Of a stretch of 64,000 bases of DNA, positions 49,116 through 61,528 are shown piece by piece. The position numbers were made by a program, and so were the translations under genes. Origin of the DNA: Argentina anserina. Taxonomy: Eukaryota > Streptophyta > Magnoliopsida > Rosales > Rosaceae. The notes under the pieces are model-generated. The model was given only the letters and a program-made list of their open reading frames with translations. It did no database searches and had not been told where the DNA came from. Each line of letters opens with the position of its first letter. Positions within the stretch are counted from its first letter, which is position 1. The DNA is taken from assembly GCF_933775445.1 (NCBI RefSeq), contig NC_065878.1, positions 11,915,395-11,979,394 on the forward strand, read 5' to 3'.

Positions 49116-49221
49116 ACTAGAGGGCAAGTATGTAGCCTAACTTCGCTCTTGTAAATTTAACGTAATGTTATCACCAGCTAATGCAGATGCCAAGAGCAAG
49201 CTGATTGTAGAATGTAGTTAG

Positions 49222-49443
49222 CTAGGTGAATGACGGGTGATTTGATGAAGATGATTCTGAATTTATGATGATTGTGATGTGGTCGTCTGTTTTTTGTTTT
49301 CCTTTGTTGGCTTCTGATCCTGTGTTTTCGACGTTTGAACCGTTACGGATTGCTTGATGAATCAATGAATTATGATTCTGTTTGATGAAAAAAAAAAGGA
49401 AATAGCAATCCTTTTGGATCTGCTCTAATACCAAATCAGATAT
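49222..49443 (-). mobile_element. Copia primer binding site and gag start fragment
   Basis: On the minus strand, directly after an LTR-like copy, TTTGGTATTAGAGCAGATCC near 49437-49418 matches the TGGTATCAGAGC-type primer binding site (initiator tRNA-Met) of Ty1/copia elements with one change. A short frame follows (HQAIRNGSNVENTGSEANKG) that could be a gag start, cut off near 49222. Confidence 0.55.
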
Positions 49444-49753
49444 AATAGATGATTGTAATTCATACAAGTTCACATCATACATTTATAGGAGACTTATCTA
49501 ATATGAACATTTCACGCAAAAGTCAATTACTACAACTACATAAATACAATATGTTCATAAGACAAGAAGTTGTTGAGCTAACAATTGCATAAGTCAAAAA
49601 GTTGTTGAGCTAATAAATGATTGTAATTCATACAAGTTCATATCATACATTTATAGGAGACTTATCTAATATGAACACTTCACGCAAAAGTCAATTACTA
49701 CAACTACATAAATACAATATGTTCACATAAGTCAAAAAGTTGTTGAGCTAACA
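49444..49753 (-). mobile_element. Tandem short copia LTRs (LTR-LTR junction)
   Basis: On the minus strand, TGTTAGCTCAACAACTT starts a copy at 49753 (to about 49611) and again at 49583 (to about 49444). Both contain TGACTTTTGCGTGAA and GATAAGTCTCCTATAAATG. Between them lie 27 bp that repeat the LTR start. The left one follows a pol end and polypurine tract and the right one precedes a primer binding site, so the order is pol-LTR-LTR-gag on one strand. Confidence 0.65.
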
Positions 49754-50132
49754 CTCCCTCTCAAGTTGGCGCATACACATCAACCATGCCCAACTTGCCA
49801 AACGAGTCATAAAATGCCTTTTTTGAAACACCTTTAGTTAATATATATGCCAGCTGGTTTTATGTAGGAACAAAAGGAAAACTGATAATATTTGCATCAA
49901 ACTTTTCTTTTATGAAGTGACGATCAACCTCAACATGTTTAGTGCGATCATGTTGTACCAGATTCTGTGAAATATCAATTGATGCCCGGTTGTCACAATA
50001 CAATTTCATGGTAGTTTTTAGTTTGACACCTAAATCACAACAAAATGGCACAAAATCTTGGAATACTGAACTAATTACAAAGCATGATTTCCACTCAGCA
50101 TAGATGCATGTTAAGTTACGCGCACCAAACAT
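49754..50132 (-). pseudogene. Copia RNase H C-terminus
   Basis: The frame reads MKLYCDNRASIDISQN, VQHDRTKHVEVDRHFIKEK and FPFVPT. After a stop near 49865 it continues toward KAFYDSFGKLGMVDVYAPT and a stop, then GAGAGGGAG (polypurine tract) at 49762-49754. This is the conserved end of Ty1/copia pol. The upstream pol region is absent: a family-1 element begins at 50192 and no pol sequence is seen beyond it. Confidence 0.85.
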
Positions 50133-50558
50133 TCACCGTTGGAGTCTGCCCACCTCAATGATTTAAAACCTCCAACGAGGTCGATAAGTAATGTCACGAC
50201 TCCAAAATTTTAAGTATGAAACTCAAATTTCGAAGTCATGAAAAACTCTAAAACAATCTCAATAAATAGAAATCATTTTAATGTCACAACGGATCATTAC
50301 TGAGTTCAAAGTACAACTCAGTCAAATCGATTATTACAAACCAAATTTATAATTCAACATTATATCAAATGGAAATGTAAAAATCCTCTCAAATCCTCAC
50401 CACAAGATAAAATAAAACAACTTCAAGTCTTCAGAGTTCTCCGTCGATTTCCACTAATCCACACCTGCGGAATTATCCCACACTCCATCGAATAGGTGCA
50501 CCGGGATTGTAAACACAAACCCGGTAAGGTTTGCAGCTCGTATGAGTAAAACAACAAT

Positions 50559-52138
50559 ATAACTGATAGGAGCACTTTGTGCTACGTTCTTAATATGTTT
50601 TTACCTCCATTTGTACTTTTCTTAACCCTTATTGTTCTAGTAACTTACTTATTCTAGTAAGTTTCCTTTTTGAAAATTAGAAACTTTCCTAATCTAGTTG
50701 AGCTCATCTATTACATGTGTCTTTTTAAGACAACAAATGTCTAGATTAAGACATAAGTTTCGAAACAGATTATCTCTTCTTACTAATTTCGGTTTTTATT
50801 TTCAAATTTGAAGAGATAATTCAAGGAAGAAAAAGAGGAGAAGCCGTGCATGATCTTTGAGGAAATTAAGGAGTCTTTCAGTGCTATCCAATTCAGCCTT
50901 GGAGAAGAAGTCTTTGCCGTGCCTAGCAATCAGCCCATTACAAGGAAAGCAAGGGCAGCCATTCGATCCAATTAAAGAGAGAAATCCCAGCCGTGCATAC
51001 ATGGATCAGCCCATCAAAAACCCTAGTAGTCTCCTCTCCTCCTTCTTCTATAAAAGGCACGACCTCCTTCATATTTGGCATCTCCATTCTCTCACAAAGC
51101 TAGCCGAATTGATGCCCAAACACATCCAGAAAATTCAAGCCACAAATCTTCATCCATCACTACCTTTGCCGTGCCATCCTCTTGCCTCTTCCACCACCGA
51201 ATTCATCTTCATTCATCCTTCAAGGTTTCTAATGTGTGATTCATCTATGGCTTGTAAATTATCTTTTGGTTTTCTGCAAATTTTGAATTCATTGTATGAA
51301 TCATTGGATGTTATTTTCGGTTTCATATATGAAGAACATAAATTCAGACTTCTTTGGTTTTATGTTTTGATTGCATGAACTATTGAAATATGTGTGTATG
51401 CCGTGTGTAGCATCTATGTGCAGTAGGTTTTCGATTTCTATTTAGGTTTTATGTCAATTTATTCCTTGAATTCGTACATCTAAATCAATGCTTGAGGAAG
51501 CCAAGGCCATGGTTCTCCTAATGTTGCGATTTAATTTACCAAAGTGTTCTTTGATTGAGTATGCGCTTCGTGTTTCAATTATTGATAATTGCTTAGGGTT
51601 GTGATAGTTTTAGGAATTTGCATGTTTAATCAAGATGAGTGACGCCATGCTTGCTTACATGTCTCCAATTCGACTTATTGTGCTTTTGTGCTACTTTGTT
51701 GTTTAACTAGTACGCTTTGTTGTGTTGAACTCTTTTTAGCATATGTTTAGGATTGAACGCTTCGTTGATTCTAAATAACTAAGAAGTCTTAACGATTAGA
51801 TGAACCGCTTCGGACTCTAATTAGAATTGGAATTGAAATGGACATAAAAAGAATCGAAAATACTTGTTGCCTATATGTTGTTCTATGCGTGTCATACATG
51901 TTTCTTGAGTATAATTCGTGTTTTGGTTATGTGATGAGTGGTTGATCAATTGTATATAAGTAATTTAGGATTTATTTTAAGTAGTAGTTTTAGAATCCAA
52001 ATTAAATCCCCCAATAACATGATAAGTGTTGAGGCCTTTTTGATTCCCCGGACTGAACGATCCCTGCTTATTCTATACTAACGATGATGTTTTTCAGGGT
52101 ATTTTATAAACGTTCTAACAGAACGCTCTATCAATAAC
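50559..52138 (+). mobile_element. Family-2 solo LTR nested in the family-1 copy
   Basis: TGATAGGAGCAC at 50564 to CGCTCTATCA at 52133 (1570 bp), flanked by exact ATAAC duplications (50559-50563 and 52134-52138). It is more diverged from the other two family-2 LTRs in its middle than at its ends. A TATA box (TTCTATAAAAGGC) lies near 51047. The open frame 50857-51378 crosses the promoter and leader and shows no domain, so I do not call it a gene. Confidence 0.9.
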
Positions 52139-52179
52139 TCGCATAAAAATATATACGAAAATCCACAAACATCAATCAT

Positions 52180-52445
52180 AAATACACTCATGAGTCATTA
52201 GACGGCCCATCTGGTTGTCTAATAATATGAAAATATATGTGCTCATGAGAAATTAGGCAACCCCTCTGTTTACCCAAATGCATTTATAATACGGGTGCTC
52301 ATGAGTGCTGGTACACCTCTGTTACCCCTCATGATAGTACGCCGCCGACATTGGGCAACCACCTGCTATCCAATATCCAAAATATGGGTACTCATAAGCC
52401 GATAACACATCTGTTAGCTCTCATACAGTACACCGGCAGGCAGAC
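52180..52445 (-). repeat. CTCATGAG/ACACCGGCAG array
   Basis: Four degenerate units homologous to 18230-18520, on the opposite strand. Confidence 0.7.
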
Positions 52446-52502
52446 TAGAGCTCTAACTGTATCGTAACTGTCACCAGACCAAGGCTAGGTTCTGACATGC
52501 CA

Positions 52503-52602
52503 ACACGTCCGAAGACTGGTCCGAAGACAGAAAAACATGTCCGAAGACATAACACACGTCCGAAGACAGAAAAACACGTCCGAAGACAGAAAACGTTTTA
52601 AC
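52503..52602 (-). repeat. GTCCGAAGACAGAAAA array
   Basis: About six units with two spacings (11 and about 21 bp), homologous to 18102-18190. Confidence 0.75.
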
Positions 52603-53454
52603 AAAACTCAATGTTAAAACCACGTACAATAATCATGACACGATATTGTACAAATCAAATCGACATGCTCAAATAAATAAATATCAACGCTAAAATAAAC
52701 TCATTCGCAAACGGAAATTATAACAGTATATAATATAGCAAACTATATATATGTACCTATTTTATCAATTATACACATACACAATCCACTATATCACATA
52801 CATATCATAGTTCATTCTTTTTAACTAAGCGAAATCATGAATCTCCGCAAGGGTAGATTAGTCACTGTGAGATTTTTACTCACCTTATAATCTTGAACGT
52901 AATTTCCACGATTCCGAAAGTGAATCCTTTACTTGATGTATTGATCACCTAGAGAAGATAAGAAGTGAATTTAGAATCGTTACGTAAAACCTTAAATGCC
53001 GAAACAGTAATAATATTATACTGTTCAGCAAGTTCTGGTTTTTACGAATTTACTGTTCACATAGTTACTATTCACGTATTACTGTACAAATACATATTAT
53101 TACGTATTCATGTACGAGTACATACTGTTTATGTATTTCTATACGTATGCATAACATTTACCTATTCATGTACATCCATGTACTATTCAATCGTAAATAT
53201 TGTTTCAGTAAATAATAATTACAATTTACTCTTACAAAATTACTTTTACAATTACTATACGTAATTTACATTTATATTTACCGTATGTAAAATAAATTTA
53301 CATTTACTGTATGTAAATCACTTTTTACATTAACTGTATATAAAAATAAATTTTATAAAATTACTGTTTCAAAATCACTATTCACGCGCCGCCCACCGTG
53401 ACAGCGCGTGGGGCCTATGCGCCGACTCCAAAACCGGCGCGTAGCACGCCACCG

Positions 53455-53548
53455 CCGCCCCCAAACCTCTCCATTTCCCCTCCTCTTCTCCTCCACGGCC
53501 TCCTCCCCTCCTCCCCTCCTTCTCCTCCTCCTCCTCCTCCTCCTCCGA
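53455..53548 (+). repeat. CCT/TCC-rich low-complexity tract
   Basis: Pure TCC repeats at about 53513-53547 within a pyrimidine-rich leader of the family-1 LTR. The long open frames crossing it on both strands are low-complexity artefacts. Confidence 0.8.
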
Positions 53549-54403
53549 TCTCCTCTAAATCCTCCTCAAATCCATCCAATACAACCAAAATCACACAAAC
53601 AATAATCACAACAATCAATTTAATTGAATCCTCACCTATTTCCTGCCTTGGAAGCACCGGAGCTCGTCGGAGAGCTTGGACCAACCGTGCTTGATTCGTG
53701 GTGAGGGGCGGCGCGGTCTCGAGTTCCCCCTCCGATCGTAGGTGGCACCGAGGGTGAAGAGTGGTGGAGGAGCACCTGCCTTGAGCCCTAGCTTCGTCGG
53801 AGGATAGCTTGGACGGCGGTGAGTTGTTGTAGAAATCTCTGGTGGTCGGCGTGGCTTCTTGGCAGCGATGGGGGTCGTGCCTTGTTCGGAGGAGGGTGGA
53901 GTCGAGCTGGTGAGGGCCTAGGAGCCGGCGGTGAGGGCCACGTCGCCCGAAGTAGGGAGATCGTCGGCGAGGGTCGGGGAGAGAGAGTAATCGGGGAGAG
54001 GGAGAGAGAGGGAAGAGAGAGAAAGAGGGAGGCGGGGGTGAAATGGAAACCCTAGCTCCATTAACTTCTCTTTTATACCAATTTTCAAAATCAGAAACTG
54101 ACTTCCGTCGTTAATAACTTTCACGTCCGACGTCCGATTCGAACGCGTGATGTGTCCACGAATTCGTATCGACGAGCTCTACAACTTCCGTGAATGAAGT
54201 TTTCACAAACGAGCGACAGAGTAAAAGTCGATTTTCGCGTCGCGAAAACGTAACGTTTCCCTAATTAAAATTTCCGAAAACGATTACGTTTTCGACTCAT
54301 AACATCGCAAAGCGAAACAAACGCGTTTAATAAATTTAAAAACTTAATAATTCTAAAAACCATCCCATAATTGGTTTCCGAAAAATCGGGTTATTACAAG
54401 TAA

Positions 54404-55596
54404 TCCCATAATTCTTCAAAACACGAAGCTCGGTCAATGAGTTATGCATGCAACTATGGAAGTGGTGCAATGTAGGGTATGTAGCTACTAGCTTTCTTTG
54501 TAGTAAATGTAGCTACTAGCTAGATAGCTAACTCCCGGAAACAAGCAAGCTGCAAGTCAACTATACTAATTTCAATAATTCATGCATGCATCCTTTCCAA
54601 ATATACCACAAAGTAGTAATGAAGCAAATCAGCGACATCCTTTATCTGAGGCCGGGCTTAGATCAATAGACCATCTTGTAGAAAATTCAGCAGAGATTGA
54701 GGCATTCTTCCCAGCTCAAAGTTAAAGAATAGTTCAATCTGCCGATAACAACACTGCATCAGAGATGATTGGGGTAGCTTAAGAAGCAGTGATTTCCCCT
54801 AGAATCTCAAGGGATGCAGCGAGAAGCGACAAATCTCATAGAGCCTTGGTAAATCCTCTCACAACACGTACAAGAGAATTTTTCTCTTTGCCTCTTATGA
54901 ATTGGTAGACGAGCATCACATTTAGAGTAGTATGTGTATCATCGCAGGAGTGGGATATAATTAATAGCCATCTAGTTTCCCTCTTCCCAGCGTCTTAACC
55001 ATCCTTTTTTATCTCAATCTTTCGCGAGGAGGCTTGTCCCCAGGCCCGGTGTTTTAGTAGTTCAATTCTATGAAATAGTTGAACACGAAAGAGCGCATGT
55101 AAATTTGTTGTCAATAAGTGAAGACCGATAAGTTAATTTGTAATTCTAGTTCTAGTGTATGATAAAAGTCGGAACACCAGATCGATAAGTTAAGACCGTA
55201 CAAACTTAGCCCGGTCTTTCAGAGGAAGGCGAGGGTGACGAACCTTTCAAAATGATATGCATGTATAGAGTAGAGAACAGCATTAAATTACAATTTAGGC
55301 GCCGACATGAACTGGTTTGCTGATACGATCGATACAACCTTTCTAAATCCTAATTATTGCATATTGAAGCAGCAGTACGTACTCCCTTAAAGACTACAAG
55401 AAGTTTGTTTCCAGTGGGAAATTTTTAGTAATGATGTGGTTAATATCCTAATCATACACAGCTTTTCTCCCATTAAGTATATAGATTCAAACTCCCGTGG
55501 TTTGTACCAACTACCTTCAATCAATTTAATTGATAGTAAACAATGATTGCATAGTTAATTACTTACTAATCAAATCACATGTTCTTTCAGCCATAT
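54404..55596. other. Intergenic, nothing recognised
   Basis: No supported gene or repeat structure. Confidence 0.4.
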
Positions 55597-55989
55597 ATGA
55601 AAGAAATTTTGGTAATTAATTTGCGTACGTAAGTTTGATCTAGTTTGCGTAAAGTTTCTAACGTCTCTGGTGATTCCATGACCGTCCTAACAGTGGCACA
55701 TGAATTCTGAATTCATTCATCTTTTATTATTGGGATTAAAACATTAAAATAATTTTCAGGTGTAGTGTTTGTGGCGTGTAGTGTCTGTGTCGGTAGAATT
55801 CAGGCTATTCAGGAAGAATCGCAGCAATTCCCCAATCCTAACGAAGTACTTCCTCTGGAATCCAATGAACAACAAGGAATTGTTAGGATCAGTTTACAAA
55901 TTTGTGGCACCGTAGTGGAATCATTACCAATTGCACGTTGTGCGCCTAAGTGCGAAAAGACAGTGCAAGCTTTGTTATGCCGAAACTAG
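55597..55989 (+). CDS. Possible two-exon small secreted Cys-containing peptide
   Basis: Proposed exons 55597-55624 and 55760-55989 joined at C|GTACGT and TTTTCAG|GT. They give 258 coding bases, or 85 residues plus stop. The joined N-terminus (MKEILVINLRVVFVACSVCV, then GRIQA) resembles a signal peptide with cleavage near residue 25, although an arginine inside the hydrophobic core is unusual. The predicted mature part has four Cys in the C-terminal half (ICGTVVES, ARCAPKC, ALLC). The VRIS...CGTV...VQALLC arrangement faintly recalls phylloplanin-like proteins, which are longer. Without transcript data exon 1 is speculative. The second exon alone is a 74-codon open frame without an ATG. Confidence 0.3.
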
Positions 55990-57559
55990 CGGTCTAGGGT
56001 GGAAAGAGTTGATCATTTTTCGGATTAATATAAATATCAAATTTTGACTTATTTAGTCAAAATTATTCTCAAAAGTCAATTACGAACTGCATGTGTAAAT
56101 ACGCTTATGTACATTTTCTTGGTAAGGTTTTCTTACATTAACTTTTGATACCATAATATTTTTCTTCATGTGTCAAGAGCAACTTCAATATTAGATTATG
56201 CATTTCTCAAATTTTCTCTATTTTAACCTTTGAGTGTAATGATTTTTGATCAATGAAGTAAATACATTCATTAGAACGGATCTCAATTTAAGGGTTCCTA
56301 GGCTGTAGCCCAGAGGACTTTCATAACTCAATTCTAATTATGTAGCTTAATTATCCCACTCAGTAGTAGTATACTCTCCTCATGATTAAGCAAATGCGAA
56401 TTCAACAAGTCTCTTGTCATTCTATCCAGAAAACTTACTTGATTTCAGCATCCAAATTGAGTGAATAACAAAATCTATATTCGTAATATAAGATCATTAT
56501 ATGCCTTCTCGATTATATGTATATGTATATTCTTCTTCTAATTAGTTGATTTTGAATTGTTTGAAATTTTATTTAGAATAATCATATAGTTTGGATTTAA
56601 ACTGAAATTTTAGCCCAGTCTACTTTAAAATCCTGGCTTCATCCCTATAATATAGTACATCAATCAAACTGATACATCTTACTCAAATCTCAACAAAGTA
56701 TTGAACGCACAGTGATCCCATTTCAAAATAGCACTGTCAACTCAAAATAACTGTAATTGTCCCTTAATTGTTGGGAAATACTGCAACAAATTAAGGGACC
56801 ATAATGCACCATTTGTAATGATGATGGTAATTAATGGCTGATACAAAAGAAAATGAGTCTAATATATATTGAATCAACGTTTATTATCCTAGATGAGATT
56901 TCTGGTTACTACACTTGCATGTGAGAGATATATCTAGCATTCTAGCATGTGTTAATCGCTTTTGTGCATGTATACGTACTCAGAATGGTTGCCATCGGAG
57001 TACAAAATGGTAAAGCCTAGCCAAGCTCAACCCCCTCAAGTCAACGCCTATATTTGTATAAGCTCTTCTTCACCTATATAAACCAAAACTCGATAGGCGC
57101 CATAGCAATAACATGAGGTAGGGTTTAAGTTTGAGTTATTATCCATCCGATCCCTACGCCTAGCTAGCAAGACCTGCATGACCCTCGGCTTGGCGACATG
57201 AATGGCTACACAGTCTTTCTTAGCTTTCTAAGATTTTCTTTTTTCTTTTTCCTCAGGAATCTTGGGAGATGTAAACCGTTAGAGTACGTACCCAAAAAAG
57301 TTTACGAACACTACAATTTGGAACGGAGAATGTGCTCTAGCAGTGTGCAAGAATCAGCAATTAATTTTTTTAAAAAAAGAACCAATCACAACTATGTACA
57401 TGTGGGGCCAGCCATCTTTCTACTCTGGGCCATTCAATTAGGTAAATATCGATATACTCAGCTGGGTCTTTAATAGAAATGTGTTTTGCCAAACAATCAT
57501 GAACTTTAGCATCATCAATTCCATTCAATTGAAGATGGCAGTTGGAACATGGAAATAAG
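55990..57559. other. Intergenic, nothing recognised
   Basis: AT-rich DNA. The frame at 57198-57473 has no domain. ATAAG at 57555-57559 is the presumed target duplication of the copia element that follows. Confidence 0.4.
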
Positions 57560-58581
57560 TGTTAGAAAAAGCAGTGATATATTGCATATATAATTTAATA
57601 AACTGAATTATAAAGCAGAAATTATACTTGTAACTCTAATAACAAAGAACACGAAAAAATAAATTCAACCAAAATACCGAACGATTGGTGATGGAAGAAC
57701 TAGTCGAGATGTGTGTGATGTCACACTGTCCTTAAGACGATTACGCCTCCTCTACCGGTGCAGGGATGCTTGGCGCTTGTCTCCCAGGATATAACGACTA
57801 AACGATTCTAGGAAGTTGCACTACTAACTAGAACCTTCAACGAACTCGAAAGGTACATCTTTCTATCACCAGAGAAAAGCTAAGAACTTTGAGAGTGGGA
57901 GGAGGATTGTGTTTCGAATGGATGATTTTACAATGAAAGGATGGTGGCTATTTATACATTGAGGATTTGCAATCAGCAATGAATAAGAAGGCTGTTATAG
58001 AAATCAAAAGATCATAACATATATGAGTTACATATGTTACAAGCACTGATTTCAATTCTGTTATAATTCTCCATAACACACAATAACACAGTTGTTACAA
58101 AAGAAGAATTTGAACAGTCAAGAGAATTTGAAAAGTCAAAACCGTATTTTCGGAAATGCAAAAAGATTCTGCGTTCTGACCCTCAATTCGGTGTTGTATT
58201 CGTGTCCGCAAGTCGCACGGGCATACACGAGTTTCCCTTGTGACCTGGGATTTGCACCCCCCCCCCGTGCGCAAGCGCGAGAGGGTATAAGGGGGCTTAC
58301 ACACTTTACAATCCATACACAATGGATTTTATATAAAGTCTTTTCAACACTTCTCTTTTCCAATGTGGGACAAACATTTTTCCCTCATTCTAAGTAACCA
58401 TCTTGAGTGACAATTTCTTATTCACCCACAAACCAAATTACACAAACAAACATATGATCTTGTAGCCCTCATTATGGAGAACTCAAATCTATGTTGATTT
58501 TTGATTAATTATAAGTTTAACTTAATTAAATTAATCAATTAAAATTTGGTTTTAAATGGTTTATTAACCATTTTTCCAACA
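57560..58581 (-). mobile_element. 3' LTR of the copia element
   Basis: TGTTAGAA to CCAACA on the plus strand, 1022 bp. It is nearly identical to 62974-64000 apart from small indels, including about 10 bp missing near 57610 and a variable C-run near 58257-58266. On the minus strand it starts TGTTGGAAAAATGG. The last bases of the partner fall just outside the window. Confidence 0.92.
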
Positions 58582-58600
58582 ATTCCCCACATGAATGAAA
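58582..58600 (-). other. Polypurine tract of the copia element
   Basis: Minus strand CATGTGGGGAATT immediately before the 3' LTR. This is the usual position and type for copia second-strand priming. Confidence 0.7.
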
Positions 58601-59160
58601 TTGGCCACCAAAGACTCGATAGATTTTGGTGATAGATTTCTATGGTTGAAACCTGCATAGGATAGGTAGGTTTGACCCTTTGAACCTTCCCTTATGAAAA
58701 TATGCTTACTTTACTAACTAAATAGTAGACATGATGTCTTTGAACTATTCGTCATTTGTGTAAATGATGACATACTTCACACAGGAGTCTCCTTGGTACA
58801 TTTCGGTTCTCATTTTTGTGCCCATTTTGGCCATGGAACACACGCCTGGTTCTACAAGTAGTTTGATAAGAGTTATGCCCTCATTAACTCCCCTAAAAAC
58901 GGCCCCACTTATCTCTTGCATAGGTGATCTCTTAATTAAGAGTAACCTGCATTACTCTGCTCGATTTCTCGACGCATAAGAATCATTAAAAGTTTTAGCT
59001 TAACCTCATGCTTACGAGTATCACTGTTTTTCATCATAAGAATGGACTTGGGGAACTCCCCACAGTGATCCGAAACTAATCTCCACAATTTGGTTTTCCC
59101 TTTTGAACCTAGATCTTGGGATCTCCAGTCAGCTAGGTTGGGTATCCACTGTAGTGATTT
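58601..59160 (-). mobile_element. 3' non-coding region of the copia element
   Basis: Between the end of pol and the polypurine tract. No recognisable protein; stops in all frames. Confidence 0.5.
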
Positions 59161-60540
59161 TTAATTTCCAACGAGCTTTAGTCCCATTCCCTTCGATGAT
59201 TTTTCAACTAACTCTCTGTTTAACCCTTTGGTTAAAGGATCAGCAATATTATCCTTAGACTTAACATAGTCTATGGAGATAACTCAAGTTGAGAGTAGTT
59301 ATCTAATGGTATTATGTCTTCGACGAATGTGTCTAGACTTACCATTATACATCTTGTTATGTGCCCTGCTAATTGCAGATTGACTATCACAATGTATACC
59401 AATCGCAGGCACATGTTTTGTTCATCTAGGAATGTCTTCTATGAACTGGCGTAACCATTCTGCTTCCTTCCCACATTTTTCTAGTGCTACAAACTCAGAC
59501 TCCATTGTGGATCTAGTTATAACTGTTTGTTTTGAGGACTTCCAGGACACGGCTGCACCCCCTAGCGTAAATACATATCCGCTAGTAGACTTTGAGTCTT
59601 TCATGTCAAATATTCAGTTCGCATCAGTGAACCATTCTATAACAGAAGAGTATGATGTGTAGTGCAACCCATAGGTACGAGTATACCTTAGGTATTTGAG
59701 TATTCTTCCAATCGCTTGCCAATGCATAACTCCAGGATTACTCGTGTACCTACTTAGCTTATGAACCGCATAAGCTAGATCTGGTCTTGTACAACTTGTT
59801 AAGTACATTAGACTCCCAATTATTCTTGAATACTCTAATTGAGAAACACTTTCACCTTTATTCTTGGACAAATGTAGATTCATATCTACATGAGTTCTGA
59901 CAATTCCAGAACCATCATTGTCAAATTTTCCAAGAATATTGTCCACATAGTATGTTTGACTCAACACAAGCCCTTCTGATGTTCTCGTAATTTTAATTCC
60001 TAAAATGACATCAGCAAGTCCCAAGTCTTTCATGTCAAACTTAGAATTCAATATGTCTTTAGTGGACTTGATCATCTTATCGTTTCTCCCAATGATAAGC
60101 ATATCATCCACATATAGACATAGAATGATATATCCATTTTCAGTGTCTTTGACATATACACACTTATCACCTTCATTTATTCTAAATCCACTGGTGATCA
60201 TGGCATTATCAAATTTCTCATGCCATGACTTAACCAATCTGCACACCTTCTTACTCTGAGAAGGAGCAGAAAAACCTTCTGGATGTTCCATGTAGATTTC
60301 TTCTTCTACATTTCCATTTAGGAAAGCTGTGTTTACATCCATTTGGTGTACTTCAAGTTTGCGCAACACTGCAATTGCAAGTACCATCCGTATGGAGGTT
60401 ATTCTCATCACAGGAGAATAAGTGTCAAAATAATCCAAACCCTCGTTTTTCCTGTAGCCTTTAATAACTTGTATTTGTCTATTGACCCATCAGCTTTTAA
60501 TTTCCTTTTGAAAATCCACTTGGAAGTCAAAGGCTTACAC
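59160..60540 (-). pseudogene. Copia reverse transcriptase and RNase H
   Basis: On the minus strand: VMRITSIRMVLAIAVLRKLE, VHQMDVNTAFLNGNVEEEIY, MEHPEGF, then YIILCLYVDDMLIIG with the catalytic YVDD, and FDMKDLGLADVILGIKI. Next come SLMYLTSCTRPDLAYAV and ILKYLRYT. RNase H follows with [20 protein letters not shown], then CDSQSAISRAHNKMY, SKDNIADPLTKGL and GMGLK. Stops occur between 59613 and 59605, near 59289 and near 59281. Frame changes also occur upstream near 60440-60530, so it is not translatable as one polyprotein. Confidence 0.9.
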
Positions 60541-61528
60541 CCAGGTGGCAAATCCACAAATTCCCACTGTGATTTTGCATGATAGAGTCAACCTCACTTT
60601 TGATTGCTTCTTTCCACAGAGGACCATCAGTAGAGCTTACTGCCTCTTTGAAGGTACGGGGATCACCTTCAACCATATATGACAAGAAGTCAGGTCCATA
60701 TGATTTTGCAGTCCTTGCCCTTTTACTTCGTCTAGGTTCAACCTCGGACTCAGATTCGGACTCCGACTCAGATTCTTGATCCTGAGCATCATCAGTTTCG
60801 GCTCGGTTGTCTTCACCTGTCCGTTTAGAAGGATTAAATTCTTCTCTAGACTTCCATGGAAATACATTTTCAAAAAAGGATGCATTTCTCGATTCCATTA
60901 TCGTATCCTTATGGATTTCAGGAATATTCGAATCGTAGACTAGGAATCGATAAGCCGAACTGTTATGTGCATATCGAATAAAGATGCAATCAACTGTTTT
61001 AGGCCCATTCTTCACCTTTTTAGGTTTAGAAATTTTCACTTTTGCCAAACATGCCCATACTTTTAAGTATTTGTATGATGGTTTTCTCTCTTTCCATAAC
61101 TCATATGGAGTTTTCTCTTCTTTCTTTTTGGGTACCTTATTTAAAAGGTAATTTGCTGTGAGAATCGCGTCTCCCCACATGTTGGGTGGCATCCCAGAAC
61201 TAAGTAGTATAGCATTCATCATATCCTTTAGAGTACGATTTTTGCGTTATGCTACACCATTGGATTCTGGTGAGTATGGAGCAGTCCTTTGATGTATAAT
61301 CCCATTCTGAGCACAAATCTTAGCAAATGGCGATTCATACTCACCCCCTCGGTCACTTCTTAGTACCTTAATTTTCTTGTTGAGTTGGTTCTCAACCTCA
61401 TTTTTATAAAGAATGAACTTCTCTATAGCCTCACTGTTGCATTTATAGCAATATTTTGTGCTATCATCTATGAAGGTAATAAAATATTTATTATTCTCTC
61501 TAGATAACGTTGATTTTAAATCACACAC
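60527..61528 (-). pseudogene. Copia integrase
   Basis: Minus strand: FITFIDDSTKYCY with the first catalytic Asp, LRSDRGGEYESPF with the second, and TAPYSPESNGVA carrying the Glu. Then comes an in-frame stop (61247) and a shifted continuation: MMNAILLSSGMPPNMWGDAI, YLLNKVPKKK and TPYELWKERKPSYKYLKVW. The chain runs on into an acidic linker with an SESESESE run and the SKRAR...SYGPDF region before reverse transcriptase. The zinc-binding N-terminus is missing. Confidence 0.88.

Larger units (their letters stand above)
50187..54403 (-). mobile_element. Complete family-1 copy with exact 5-bp target duplication
   Basis: Element 50192-54398, reading on the minus strand from TGTAATAACCCG (54398) to GTCGTGACA (50192), flanked by AGTAA on both sides (50187-50191 and 54399-54403). 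Without the nested family-2 LTR it is about 2.63 kb, close to the 2668-bp copy at 16.3 kb. The same order of parts is present: TATA box near 54075, CpG-dense block, TAAATGTAA-type repeats, GTCCGAAGAC array and CTCATGAG array. No pol motifs, so it is a solo LTR or non-autonomous element. Confidence 0.9.

Noticed and set aside
50857..51378. 173-codon open frame on the plus strand.
   Set aside because: It spans the promoter and leader of a family-2 solo LTR; the other family-2 LTRs do not keep the frame.
53398..53694. Long open frames on both strands (proline/serine-rich one way, glycine-rich the other).
   Set aside because: They are produced by the CCT/TCC low-complexity tract in the family-1 LTR leader.
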